Assembly: GCA_963205125.1 (NCBI GenBank)
Contig: CAUJJO010000215.1
Coordinates: 1-39,743, forward strand
From: Pseudomonadota bacterium
GTDB taxonomy: Bacteria; Pseudomonadota; Gammaproteobacteria; Burkholderiales; Burkholderiaceae_C
Reading direction: 5' to 3'
DNA length: 39,743 nt
A program made the position numbers and the translations under genes. Shown piece after piece: positions 17,301 to 24,047 of this stretch (positions within the stretch are counted from its first letter, which is position 1; every line of letters begins with the position of its first letter). The notes below the pieces were generated by a model. The model saw only the letters and a list, made by a program, of their open reading frames with translations. It did not search any database and had not been told where the DNA came from.

Positions 17301-17957
17301 TTGCAGGAAGCCGCGCCAGGCGGCGCTGTCCTGCTGCGCGTCGCTCTCCTGCGTGGTGTAGCGGCCGGCGGTGTCCAGCAGCACGGCCTGGTCGGTGAAC
17401 CACCAGTCGCAGTTGCGCGTGCCGCCCACGCCGCGGATCGAACCCTTGCCGAACTTGTCGGCCAGCGGGAAGTTCAGCCCCGAGTTGACGAGCGCCGTCG
17501 TCTTGCCCGAGCCCGGCGAGCCGATGATCAGGTACCAGGGCAGCTGGTAGATGTAGCGCCGCGTGAAGCGGCCGAAGAGCCCGCCCTCGGCCTGCGCGAA
17601 GCGCGCCTTGGACAGGGTGTCGACGGCCTCCTTGAAGCGGCCTTCGAGCTCCTTCACCTCGAGCTGCCCGGCGCCGGGCGTCTGCGCGTTCGGGTCGCTG
17701 GCCGTGAAGCGCGCAAGCGAGGCCATCATGCGGCCGTTCATGTTGCGGCTGCGCCACCACTGCAGCAGCTGCTTGAGCAGCCACAGCAGCCACAGCAGGC
17801 CGATGATCAGCCAGCGGATGCCCTCGCCCTCGAGCGGGCGGAAGCGGTCGATCGCCACCAGCGGGCCGACGAACCAGATGACCAGGCTCAGCAGCAGCAG
17901 GCCGACCAGCGCCAGCGTGATGCGGTTGAAGAAGAAGGCAGCGATTCGGCGCAGCAT
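14307..17957 (-). CDS. tssM: T6SS inner-membrane core protein TssM (IcmF)
   Basis: A 1216-residue IcmF-family protein of the TssJLM membrane complex. There are two N-terminal membrane segments (ITLALVGLLLLSLVIWFVG; WLIIGLLWLLWLLKQLL), a cytosolic NTPase domain with Walker A GSPGSGKTT near residue 147 and DTAGRYTTQ, and a third membrane segment near 455-480 (GGLAGLALALVGLGAAWFV). A long periplasmic part then ends in the family C-terminus that contacts TssJ. The Walker A is intact, which is not so in every TssM. The ATG at 17957 lies 5 bases after the tssL stop. Confidence 0.96.
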   Translation of the reverse strand: MLRRIAAFFFNRITLALVGLLLLSLVIWFVGPLVAIDRFRPLEGEGIRWLIIGLLWLLWLLKQLLQWWRSRNMNGRMMASLARFTASDPNAQTPGAGQLEVKELEGRFKEAVDTLSKARFAQAEGGLFGRFTRRYIYQLPWYLIIGSPGSGKTTALVNSGLNFPLADKFGKGSIRGVGGTRNCDWWFTDQAVLLDTAGRYTTQESDAQQDSAAWRGFLQLLRRFRARQPINGVLVTLSVQDLLSSTEAERSQLAQAIGQRLAELCEELALRFPVYVLVTKTDLLAGFSEFFGPMSREERAQVLGFTFPYEEGAVLADPLVRFGEEFDLVARQVDRLLPQRLAAEPDLARRGLLYALPQQFVGLREVVHDTLAQVFASTRFKEKPLLRGIYFTSGTQEGMPFDRVMSSLSRRFGVQSGLAQALKTQSGRSYFIETLFKDVIFNEAGLTGRNARKERQLRLLQAGGLAGLALALVGLGAAWFVSFGNNRDYLGEVASNVGVLRQAVDEAKLADADSMVALLPMLDHAETVARSGRYEGDSAPLSWRWGLLQVPKMEAAAESTYLRLLEDAWLPRLSRQLRRSLQEVATDNPEASYEALKTYLMLYTPEHFDAAVVRNWMATEWARTLPPQAQERGIIERLAHHLDALTRDRTVSAREPIDATLVAEVRQRLLQMSPAQRAYSRLKQLLLTDPDQPPDFTVVRAAGPEAPQVFTRHSGKPLTQGIPGLFTYDGYHGLFLRQLAKTTTLLSHEEGWVLGQLPGGRSGAGSAASEALTGQLANEVKRLYLMDYAKRWEDYLADVRPVPIGSLEQAGEQARLYAAPNSSIEQFVRAVARETTLSQKPDSGGSGSGSTSSWLGEKLNRIKEEQAQLSRLTGRQVNVAGLATSGTLEADIVDARFREYRRLAGVGATGPAPIVNSLAVINEAATVIASARQQVTAGGSVPPTLAGTLEKVRGESQRLPAPMSVMFNSLAAATSGLVGSDVRRTIGGNLNATIGDFCRKAISGRYPFTRGASKDVTADDFARLFAPGGLFDEFFRAQLQPMVDISREPWTFKQGIDGTPVGGSAALAAFQRAATIRDVYFRSGGRQPSLRVEIKPLDMDASLAQMVLDVDGEVLRYQHGPQIPKSMTWPGARGTNQVRLQLTTASGENLGLLTEGPWALHRLFDRAQLAPGSTPERFIASFAVEGRRLRVEVTASSVQNPFRLPAMEGFACPSQL

Positions 17958-17962
17958 CGTCG

Positions 17963-19330
17963 TCAGTTCCCCGGTGCGGTCGAGGCCGCGGCGGCGGGCG
18001 GCGCGGGCTGCTGCAGCGCGGCGTCGCGCGCGGGCGGCGGCACCAGCAGCACGATCTCCACGCGCCGGTTGCGCGCGCGGCCCTCGGGCGTCGCGTTGGG
18101 CGCCACCGGATCGGCGTCGCCCCGCCCCTCGCTGCGCAGGCGCTCGGCGCTGCCGATGCCGCGCTGCAGCAGCTCGGCCACCGCCTCGGCGCGCGCCTGT
18201 GAGAGGTGCCAGTTGGAGGGGAAGCGCGCCGAGCGGATCGGCACGTTGTCGGTGTAGCCGTTGATGAGGACGCGCCCGGGCACCTGGCTCAAGGCCTGCG
18301 CCACGCGCTGCAGCACGGTCTGGTAACGCGGCTTGACGACGACCTGCCCCGGGTCGAAGAGGCCGTCGCCCAGCAGCACGATGGTGCTGCGGTCGGCCTC
18401 GTCGCTGACCTCGACCAGGCGCTCGCGGATCTCGGGCTCGAGGAACTGCCGCAGCCGCGGCGGCGTGACCACCGGCTCGACCGGCGCGGCTGCCACCACC
18501 TTGGGAAAGCGCACGCCGTTGAGCGCGGCGAAGACCTCGTCCGACTGCCCGGCCAGCCGCCAGCTGAACGCCAGCCAGATGAGGAAGCCCAGCAGCAGCG
18601 CAAGGGCCGCGGCCACCCACAGCGGCACCAGCGTCCACGGCGGCTGTGCCGCGCGCTCGATGCCCTTCCAGTGCACCGAAAGCGCCGACGAGCGGTCGCC
18701 GCGCTCGCTTTCGATCACCTGCAGCAGCCGCGCCTTCAGCGTCTCGAGCTTGCTGCGGCCGTCGTCCAGCACGCGGTAGCGGCCCTCGAAGCCGAGCATG
18801 AGGCAGAAGTACATCAGCTCGAGCAGGTCGATGTGCTGCCGCGGCGACTGCACCAGCTTGGCCAGCAGCTGGAAGAACTTCTCGCCGCCCCAGGTCTCGT
18901 TGTGCAGCGCCACCAGCAGGCTGTAGCGCGGCCACACGCCGCCGCCGCCCCAGGGCGTCTGCGCCGCCGCCTCGTCGATCGCCGTGCACAGGCAGTAGCG
19001 CGCGCCGATCACCGTCTCCATGGGCACGCCGGCCCCCGCGGCCTTGCGCTCGAAGCCACGCATGGCTTCCAGCAGGTACTGCTGGAAGCCCGCCGGATCC
19101 GGGTGCGTGGCGGTGGCGCGGATCTGCGGGATGAGATTCAGCAGCCCGTTGGCCGCGGCCACCAGCGGGTTGCCGCCGCTGACGACCTCGGGCAGGTCCG
19201 AGCGCGTGGCGGCAAGCCCGGGCGCGGCCGCGGCGCCGCCGAAGGCCTGCGCCGACGCGGCGGCGGCCGTCCCGCCGAAGATGGTATGGAACTGGCCTGC
19301 GGTGGCGTTGACGAAGGGGTCGGTGGCCAT
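17963..19330 (-). CDS. tssL: T6SS inner-membrane protein TssL fused to an OmpA domain
   Basis: A 455-residue TssL (IcmH/DotU family). Cytosolic helices (GFERKAAGAGVP, CTAIDEAAAQTPWG, HIDLLELMYFCLMLGFEGRYRV) are followed by one membrane segment at about 227-258 (LVPLWVAAALALLLGFLIWLAF). A periplasmic OmpA-like domain at about 310-440 shows INGYTDNVPI, SQARAEAV, GRGDADPVAPN and NRRVEIVLL. This extended form anchors the membrane complex to peptidoglycan without a separate TagL. N- and C-terminal tails are Ala/Pro-rich. It follows tssK by 52 bases that contain a heptamer repeat. Confidence 0.96.
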   Translation of the reverse strand: MATDPFVNATAGQFHTIFGGTAAAASAQAFGGAAAAPGLAATRSDLPEVVSGGNPLVAAANGLLNLIPQIRATATHPDPAGFQQYLLEAMRGFERKAAGAGVPMETVIGARYCLCTAIDEAAAQTPWGGGGVWPRYSLLVALHNETWGGEKFFQLLAKLVQSPRQHIDLLELMYFCLMLGFEGRYRVLDDGRSKLETLKARLLQVIESERGDRSSALSVHWKGIERAAQPPWTLVPLWVAAALALLLGFLIWLAFSWRLAGQSDEVFAALNGVRFPKVVAAAPVEPVVTPPRLRQFLEPEIRERLVEVSDEADRSTIVLLGDGLFDPGQVVVKPRYQTVLQRVAQALSQVPGRVLINGYTDNVPIRSARFPSNWHLSQARAEAVAELLQRGIGSAERLRSEGRGDADPVAPNATPEGRARNRRVEIVLLVPPPARDAALQQPAPPAAAASTAPGN

Positions 19331-19336
19331 GCGTTG

Positions 19337-19378
19337 CTCTCGGATCTCGGCTCTCGGCTTTCGGCTTTCGGCTCTCGG
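19337..19378. repeat. Heptanucleotide tandem repeat between tssK and tssL
   Basis: Six 7-bp units of the form CTYTCGG (CTCTCGG, ATCTCGG, CTCTCGG, CTTTCGG, CTTTCGG, CTCTCGG) fill most of the 52-base tssK-tssL gap, in the region that would carry the tssL ribosome site. The unit resembles the 7-bp units at 35020-35082 when both are phased to end in CGGC. Confidence 0.85.
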
Positions 19379-19382
19379 CCCG

Positions 19383-20720
19383 TCAGGTGCGGCGGATCGC
19401 CCACAGCTCGAGCTGCAGCTCGGGGAAGGCGCCCGAGACGTGCAGCGCCAGGCCGCCGGACTTGTGCAGTTGCCGCCACAGATCGTGCGCGGTATCGACC
19501 TGGAAGTAGGTGAAGCCGCCGTGATAGGGGATGTCGCGCGGGGCCACCGGCAGCGGCGACATCACGACGCCCGGCAGGTGCAGGTTGACCAGGTCGCGGA
19601 TGCGTTCGACCGGGCCCATCTTGACCTGCGCGGGGAAGTTGCTGCGCAGGAACTCCTGGCTGGTCTGCGCCTGCGCGGCGAGCACGAATTCGCAGCTGTC
19701 GAGCATTTCCGCGCTCGGGATGATGGCCACGTGCACGCCGTACTGGCGCTCGCGCACCTCGATCTGGATGGCGTTCTGCTCGAGCACCGACGACAGGCCG
19801 CGGCGCAGCTCCAGCATCAGCGGCGCGAAGCAGGCTTGCAGGTCGTCGTGGTCGTAGGCCGGCAGCTCGGGCGGGCGGCGGCCTTCGCGGCGAAAGCTCG
19901 CCAGCTCGCCGACCAGGCGCAGCAGCTCCTGGAACAGCCGCTCGGGGTGGATCGCCCGCACCCGCGTCCAGTGCTCGACCACCGGCTCCCAGCGGTTGAT
20001 GAGCGTGAGCATGAGGAAGTCGCCGAACTCGCCGGTGCCGCTGCGCCCGGGCTGCGACAGCCGCGCATCCAGTGCCTGGCCGCGCTGGCGCAGCAGGCCC
20101 AGCAGCTCCTGGCCAAGCGCCAGCAGGCTGCTGCTGTCGCCGTTGTTGAGCACGGTCGGGATGTAGGCGGTGTCCAGCAGCAGCGAGCCGTCGGCGCGAC
20201 GCTCGACCACGCGCACGAGCGGCAGCGCGACCCAGCCGCCGCCGACCTCGGCGGCCGGGCGCACGACGAGCTGCGCCTGCGCCAGTTGCAGCTCGGTGGC
20301 CTGCGCGCCGGCTTCGTTGACGTCGGCGACCTCGTGCACCTGCGCGTGGTAGCGCGCCAGCGTCGAGTCGGCGCCGCCGAAGCCGACCTCGACGGCGCTC
20401 GTGCGCCGCATCGGCAGCGCCAGGCTGACGAGGCTGTCCTTGAGTTCGCGCGGCACCTCCAGCGGCGCCGGTGCGTCGTCGTCCTGCGGGATCGAGAAGG
20501 GCGTGCCGTCGGGGAACACGCCTTCGGCCTCGCGCACGCCGACCTTGCCCAGGGCCAGCAGCTCGCGGTCGAGCACGAGCCGCGTGAAGCCCCAGAAGAA
20601 GGGCTCGGCGGCGTGGCTGCGCCGCTGCAGCAAGGCCTCGAAGTGGCGCTCCTGCTGCTGGAAATGCTGCGGCCGCAGGAACATGCCCTCCGACCACACG
20701 ACCTTGCGACGCCAGACCAT
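19383..20720 (-). CDS. tssK: T6SS baseplate protein TssK
   Basis: A 445-residue TssK (VasE/ImpJ family), the adaptor joining the baseplate wedges to the TssJLM membrane complex. The N-terminus has the highly conserved VVWSEGMFLRPQHFQQQERH, followed later by LINRWEPVVEHWTRVRAIHPERLFQELLRL, and the C-terminal half shows PFPELQLELWAI-like features (GAFPELQLELWAIRRT at the end). The gene starts 6 bases after the tssJ stop. Confidence 0.96.
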   Translation of the reverse strand: MVWRRKVVWSEGMFLRPQHFQQQERHFEALLQRRSHAAEPFFWGFTRLVLDRELLALGKVGVREAEGVFPDGTPFSIPQDDDAPAPLEVPRELKDSLVSLALPMRRTSAVEVGFGGADSTLARYHAQVHEVADVNEAGAQATELQLAQAQLVVRPAAEVGGGWVALPLVRVVERRADGSLLLDTAYIPTVLNNGDSSSLLALGQELLGLLRQRGQALDARLSQPGRSGTGEFGDFLMLTLINRWEPVVEHWTRVRAIHPERLFQELLRLVGELASFRREGRRPPELPAYDHDDLQACFAPLMLELRRGLSSVLEQNAIQIEVRERQYGVHVAIIPSAEMLDSCEFVLAAQAQTSQEFLRSNFPAQVKMGPVERIRDLVNLHLPGVVMSPLPVAPRDIPYHGGFTYFQVDTAHDLWRQLHKSGGLALHVSGAFPELQLELWAIRRT

Positions 20721-20726
20721 GCCGCG

Positions 20727-21317
20727 CTACCCCGCCTGCGACAGGTGCTCGACGCGCACCGCGTCGCGCGCCAGCGTGATGCGGTAGCGCACCGGCAGCA
20801 GCTTCTCGGCGGCGCCAAGGCCGAGGAAGCGGCGCCGCATCTCGACCGAACCCGGGGCGTCGATGATCGTGCGCCAGGAGCTGCGCTCGAGATCCCGAAA
20901 CGCCGCCAGCAGGCCGAAGGCGCGCACCTCGGCGTTGCTCTTGCGGTCGATCGTGCGCTTCTCGCCGGGGCGGATCAGCCACTCCTCGCGGCGCACGAAG
21001 TCGGCGCCGAGTGCGGCCTCGTCCTTTTCCATCAGATCCAGGAAGCTCGCGCGCTCGAAGCTGGCGCCGGCCTTCAGTTCGTAGAGGCGCAGCAGCACCG
21101 GCTTGGGCGTGCCCTGGGCATCCGGGTTCAGCCCGGGGTCGGCCACGAGCTCGAAGACGGCAGCGGGCACCACCATCAGCGGCGGCGGCGGCGCGGAGGG
21201 CGTGGCGATCGCGCTCACCGCGCCGCAGCCCGAGAGGTTCGGCAGCAGCAGTGCGCCGGCGCCGCCGACGAAGAGTCCGTGCAGGGCCTGGCGGCGGCGC
21301 GGGGAGAGAGGGCTCAT
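20727..21317 (-). CDS. tssJ: T6SS outer-membrane lipoprotein TssJ
   Basis: A 196-residue lipoprotein (VasD family) that carries the outer-membrane end of the TssJLM complex. The signal sequence has twin arginines in a basic leader (RRRQALHGLFVGGAGALLLP) and a lipobox ending LSGC. The mature part shows the family's transthyretin-like sandwich: LLRLYELKAGASFERASFLDLMEKDEAALGAD and ALGLLAAFRDLERSSWR-like segments (FGLLAAFRDLERSSWRTI). The ATG at 21317 has AAGGA about 10 bases upstream; the longer open frame runs into tagH1 and is not family-like. Confidence 0.93.
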   Translation of the reverse strand: MSPLSPRRRQALHGLFVGGAGALLLPNLSGCGAVSAIATPSAPPPPLMVVPAAVFELVADPGLNPDAQGTPKPVLLRLYELKAGASFERASFLDLMEKDEAALGADFVRREEWLIRPGEKRTIDRKSNAEVRAFGLLAAFRDLERSSWRTIIDAPGSVEMRRRFLGLGAAEKLLPVRYRITLARDAVRVEHLSQAG

Positions 21318-21350
21318 CGCAAGCGGTCCTTCAAACGGGATCCCGGGAAC

Positions 21351-21373
21351 GGGGACGGGGAGGGGGAGGGGGG
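21351..21373 (+). repeat. Potential G-quadruplex in the tagH1-tssJ gap
   Basis: Four G-runs of 4, 4, 5 and 6 bases with loops of only AC, A and A lie on the + strand (template for the leftward operon), in the 86-base gap between tagH1 and tssJ. More short G-runs flank it (21345-21347, 21376-21384). This is a textbook intramolecular G-quadruplex pattern; folding has not been shown. Confidence 0.7.
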
Positions 21374-21403
21374 AAGGCGGAGGGCATTCGAGGCCGTCCC
21401 GGA

Positions 21404-23326
21404 TCATGATGCAGGCGTGCGCGGCGGCCTGGCCACCGGCAGCTCGTCGTCGCAGAGGGCGGCATCGGCGGCGGCATCGTAGGCCTTGACGAAGCTGCGT
21501 CCGGAGAAGGCGCTGAGCTCGTCCTCGGCCTGCCGGCGCAGGCCGTCGTAGCGTGCGTGGTAGTCGTCCCACAGCGCAGCCTTGCGATGGGTGCGCCCAA
21601 GGCGCGCGAGCAGTCCTTCGCCTGCCCCGCCCTGCTTCTCTAGCTCGGCCGGATCGAGCCGGGACAAGGCCTCGGCATACGCCGCGCGGATGCCGGCCAT
21701 CAGGGCCAGCTGGTGCACCCGCAGGTCGCGAAAGGCCTCGCGCATCGCCGGCACCGGACGGGTGAAACCGGGGAATGTCTGCCCGAGCATCTGCAGCAGC
21801 ACGCCCTCGGCGTCGGGCAGGAACTTCAGCGGATTGTTGGCGCGGTTGGCCATGATGGTCACGTCGGCGCGGAACTCGCGCTTGACCTCTGCGCGCGCGT
21901 GCAGCAGGTCCATCGTGCCCTGCACGGCGGTGCGCAGCAACTCGCCGAAGCGACGCATGAATTCCGGCGTCATCTCGAACGGCGCCCGCTCGGGCGGCAG
22001 GCCGAGCCCCTCCAGCAAGGCCTGCATCAGCGCGTGCTCGTCGGCGGCGGCCGGGTGCGGCACAGTCGACGGATCCGGCGGACTCGGCGTCGGCACTTGC
22101 GGAGCAGGAGGCGGCAGCGGCGCGGTCGGCGGCGACGGCAGCGGCGGCGACTGGGCTTCGCGCGAAAGGCCTGGGGCGAGGTCGAGATCCAGGTCCAGCG
22201 CAGGGGCGCCGCCGCCCTCCTGCGCGGCAGGCGTCAGGCGAAGCGGCTGGATCCGGGTCGGCGCGAGATCGGCGTCGAAACGCGCGAAGACCGTGGCCTC
22301 GGGCGCGATCACTTCGTCCGCACTCGTGGGCGCGGGCGCGGGCGCGCGGTCGAACATCGCGAGATCGAGCCCTTCCATGCGCTGCAGCCCGGCTGCCTGC
22401 AGCGGCGGCGCCGCAGGCCTCGGCGTCTCGGCAGGGGCCGTCGCAGCAGGGGCTGCCGCGGCAGACGCGAGCGCGGCGAGGGGATCGGCGCTGGCAAGCT
22501 GCGGCAGGCGCAGCGCCTGGTGCATCTCCGAGCCGCGCAAGAGGCGCGCCGACTCGGGCGCGAGCCCCGGCTGCGTCGGCTCGTCGCCGAAGAGGCGCAG
22601 CGGATCGCGTTCGCCGTGCGGATCGAGCGAGGCCGGCAGCCCCCGCACCGCCCCTGCGTCGAGCACCGAGGGCTGCGCCAGGCGCCCGATCGGCGGCAGC
22701 GTGCGCAAGAGGTCGTCGTGCACGGCCGCCATTTCCGCGAGGTTCTGCATCGGCAGCCCCTCGGCCCAGGGATCCTTCTCGCGCCGTTCGCGCTCGATGT
22801 CGCGCGCGAACGGGTCGAAGTCTTCGGGGATCAGCGAGCCGTGCCCGGCGGGCGCGGATGCGGGCGCGGACGCTCTCGCGGCGGCCGGGACGCGGGCCGG
22901 CGCGCCCGCCTCGACGCGGCCGATGAAGGCAAACGGGTTGTCATCCGCCGCCATTGCGCCCGGGGCCGCGAGCGCGTCGAAGCCGTCGTCATCGGCTGAG
23001 GCGCCGCCGGGAAGCGCCGCGCGCAAGGTGTAGGGGCCGACCTGGATCCGGCTGCCGATCGCCAGCGGCGTTTCCTGGCCCGGGGGCAACTCGGCCTCGC
23101 CGACGCGCAGGTTGCGCCGCTCGCACAGGTTGGTCAGGAAGGCCTTGCCGGCGTGCAGGCGCACCATGGCGTGGACGGGATCGACCTGCGCATCGGCTTC
23201 GGGCAGGACCAGTTTGTTCTGGCTGCCCCGGCCGATCGTCCCGCCGGAGAGCGCAAAGACCGCCGCCCACGGCTTGGCCACGGGGACTCCGTCATGCGCT
23301 TCGACCCTGATCTCGATCGTGTCCAT
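21404..23326 (-). CDS. tagH: T6SS FHA-domain protein TagH (copy 1)
   Basis: A 640-residue protein with an N-terminal FHA domain (about 1-100), a long Pro/Ala-rich disordered middle, and the C-terminal TagH/ImpI domain (from about 430). That domain shows MQALLEGLGL, LLRTAVQGTMDLLHARAEVKREF and NNPLKFLPDAEGVLLQML. FHA proteins of T6SS are scaffolds phosphorylated by PpkA and read by their own FHA domain. The FHA core has the Gly-Arg pair (TIGRGSQNKLVL), but the conserved Ser of the SxxH motif is Asp (VDPVHA), so phosphothreonine binding may be altered. It is the first gene of the leftward operon. A second copy lies at 27957-29471. Confidence 0.93.
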   Translation of the reverse strand: MDTIEIRVEAHDGVPVAKPWAAVFALSGGTIGRGSQNKLVLPEADAQVDPVHAMVRLHAGKAFLTNLCERRNLRVGEAELPPGQETPLAIGSRIQVGPYTLRAALPGGASADDDGFDALAAPGAMAADDNPFAFIGRVEAGAPARVPAAARASAPASAPAGHGSLIPEDFDPFARDIERERREKDPWAEGLPMQNLAEMAAVHDDLLRTLPPIGRLAQPSVLDAGAVRGLPASLDPHGERDPLRLFGDEPTQPGLAPESARLLRGSEMHQALRLPQLASADPLAALASAAAAPAATAPAETPRPAAPPLQAAGLQRMEGLDLAMFDRAPAPAPTSADEVIAPEATVFARFDADLAPTRIQPLRLTPAAQEGGGAPALDLDLDLAPGLSREAQSPPLPSPPTAPLPPPAPQVPTPSPPDPSTVPHPAAADEHALMQALLEGLGLPPERAPFEMTPEFMRRFGELLRTAVQGTMDLLHARAEVKREFRADVTIMANRANNPLKFLPDAEGVLLQMLGQTFPGFTRPVPAMREAFRDLRVHQLALMAGIRAAYAEALSRLDPAELEKQGGAGEGLLARLGRTHRKAALWDDYHARYDGLRRQAEDELSAFSGRSFVKAYDAAADAALCDDELPVARPPRTPAS

Positions 23327-23337
23327 GGCAAGAGCTT

Positions 23338-23351
23338 CGCATGCTAATGCG
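23338..23351. promoter_or_regulatory. Inverted repeat CGCAT-N4-ATGCG next to the tagH1 start
   Basis: A perfect 5-bp inverted repeat with a 4-base spacer lies 12 bases upstream of the tagH1 start codon, in the 204-base divergent gap between the two T6SS operons. It could be an operator or a short hairpin in the tagH1 leader. Confidence 0.35.
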
Positions 23352-23434
23352 CGCCTGGGCGCTCATACACCTGCTTGCATCTGTTGCGAGCGTCGGCAAA
23401 GGGGCTAGCGTAACGGCGGGCCGCCTCGGGCGCG

Positions 23435-23450
23435 ACGTGACTTTTCACGT
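23435..23450. promoter_or_regulatory. Inverted repeat ACGTGA-N4-TCACGT, candidate operator (copy 2)
   Basis: A perfect 6-bp inverted repeat with spacer CTTT lies in the divergent tagH1/hcp control region, centred 88 bases before the hcp ATG. Its inner arms and the following TTTGC match the site at 1195-1208 in 16 of 20 positions and in the same orientation. A dimeric regulator could control both T6SS operons from here. Confidence 0.55.
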
Positions 23451-23477
23451 TTGCGCCTCGACTTTTGCCCGATGTCT

Positions 23478-23489
23478 TTCGTCGACGAA
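23478..23489. promoter_or_regulatory. 12-bp perfect palindrome upstream of hcp
   Basis: TTCGTCGACGAA is a perfect 12-bp palindrome centred 47 bases before the hcp ATG, so it lies in or near the core promoter or start of the hcp leader. It could be a second operator. No confident -35/-10 pair was found around it. Confidence 0.4.
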
Positions 23490-23530
23490 GCGACCACAAT
23501 GCGTTCCCGGATCAACCCAAGGAGCGCCAA

Positions 23531-24013
23531 ATGGCCGTAGACATGTTCATGAAGGTGGAAGGTGCAAGCGGAGAATCGCAGGACGCGAACCACAAGGGCT
23601 GGACGAACATCGACTCGTTCTCGTGGGGCGCCACGCAGCCGCACTCGATGGCCAGCGGCGGGGGCGCGGGCGCGGGCAAGGTGACCTTTCACGACCTCAA
23701 CGTGGTCGCCTCGATGGACAAGGCCTACCCGGCGGTGCTCAAGCACTGCGCAACCGGCAAGCACCTGGGGCAGGTCGAGATCTCGCTGTGCAAGGCCGGG
23801 GGCTCGCAGATCGAATTCGGCAAGATCACCCTCACCGACGTGCTGGTCACCAACGTCACGGTGAGCGGGGCCAACGGGCAGGACGCCGTCGTCATCAACT
23901 ACTCCTTCCAGGCCGCCAAGGTCAAGAGCCAGTACTGGGAGCAGACCGCGCAAGGCGGCAAGGGCGCCGAAAGCCAGATGGGCTTCTCCATCAAGGAGAA
24001 CAAGGAAGCCTGA
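23531..24013 (+). CDS. hcp: T6SS tube protein Hcp (TssD)
   Basis: A 160-residue Hcp whose hexameric rings stack into the secreted inner tube and can carry effectors in their lumen. The N-terminus MAVDMFMKVEGASGESQD and the segment KGWTNIDSFSWGATQP are typical, as are KVTFHDLNVVASMDKAYPAVLKHCATGKHL and the C-terminal NYSFQAAKVKSQYWEQ. AAGGAG (23519-23524) sets the start at 23531. It heads the rightward operon and is separated from the sheath genes, unlike in the P. aeruginosa H1 cluster. Confidence 0.97.
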   Translation: MAVDMFMKVEGASGESQDANHKGWTNIDSFSWGATQPHSMASGGGAGAGKVTFHDLNVVASMDKAYPAVLKHCATGKHLGQVEISLCKAGGSQIEFGKITLTDVLVTNVTVSGANGQDAVVINYSFQAAKVKSQYWEQTAQGGKGAESQMGFSIKENKEA

Positions 24014-24047
24014 GCGCGCAACCGCCAACCCCAGGAGGGCCCAGCGC

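Noticed and set aside
23341-23400. Possible sigma-54 promoter upstream of hcp
   Set aside because: GG and GC elements are present but not at the required 10-base spacing.
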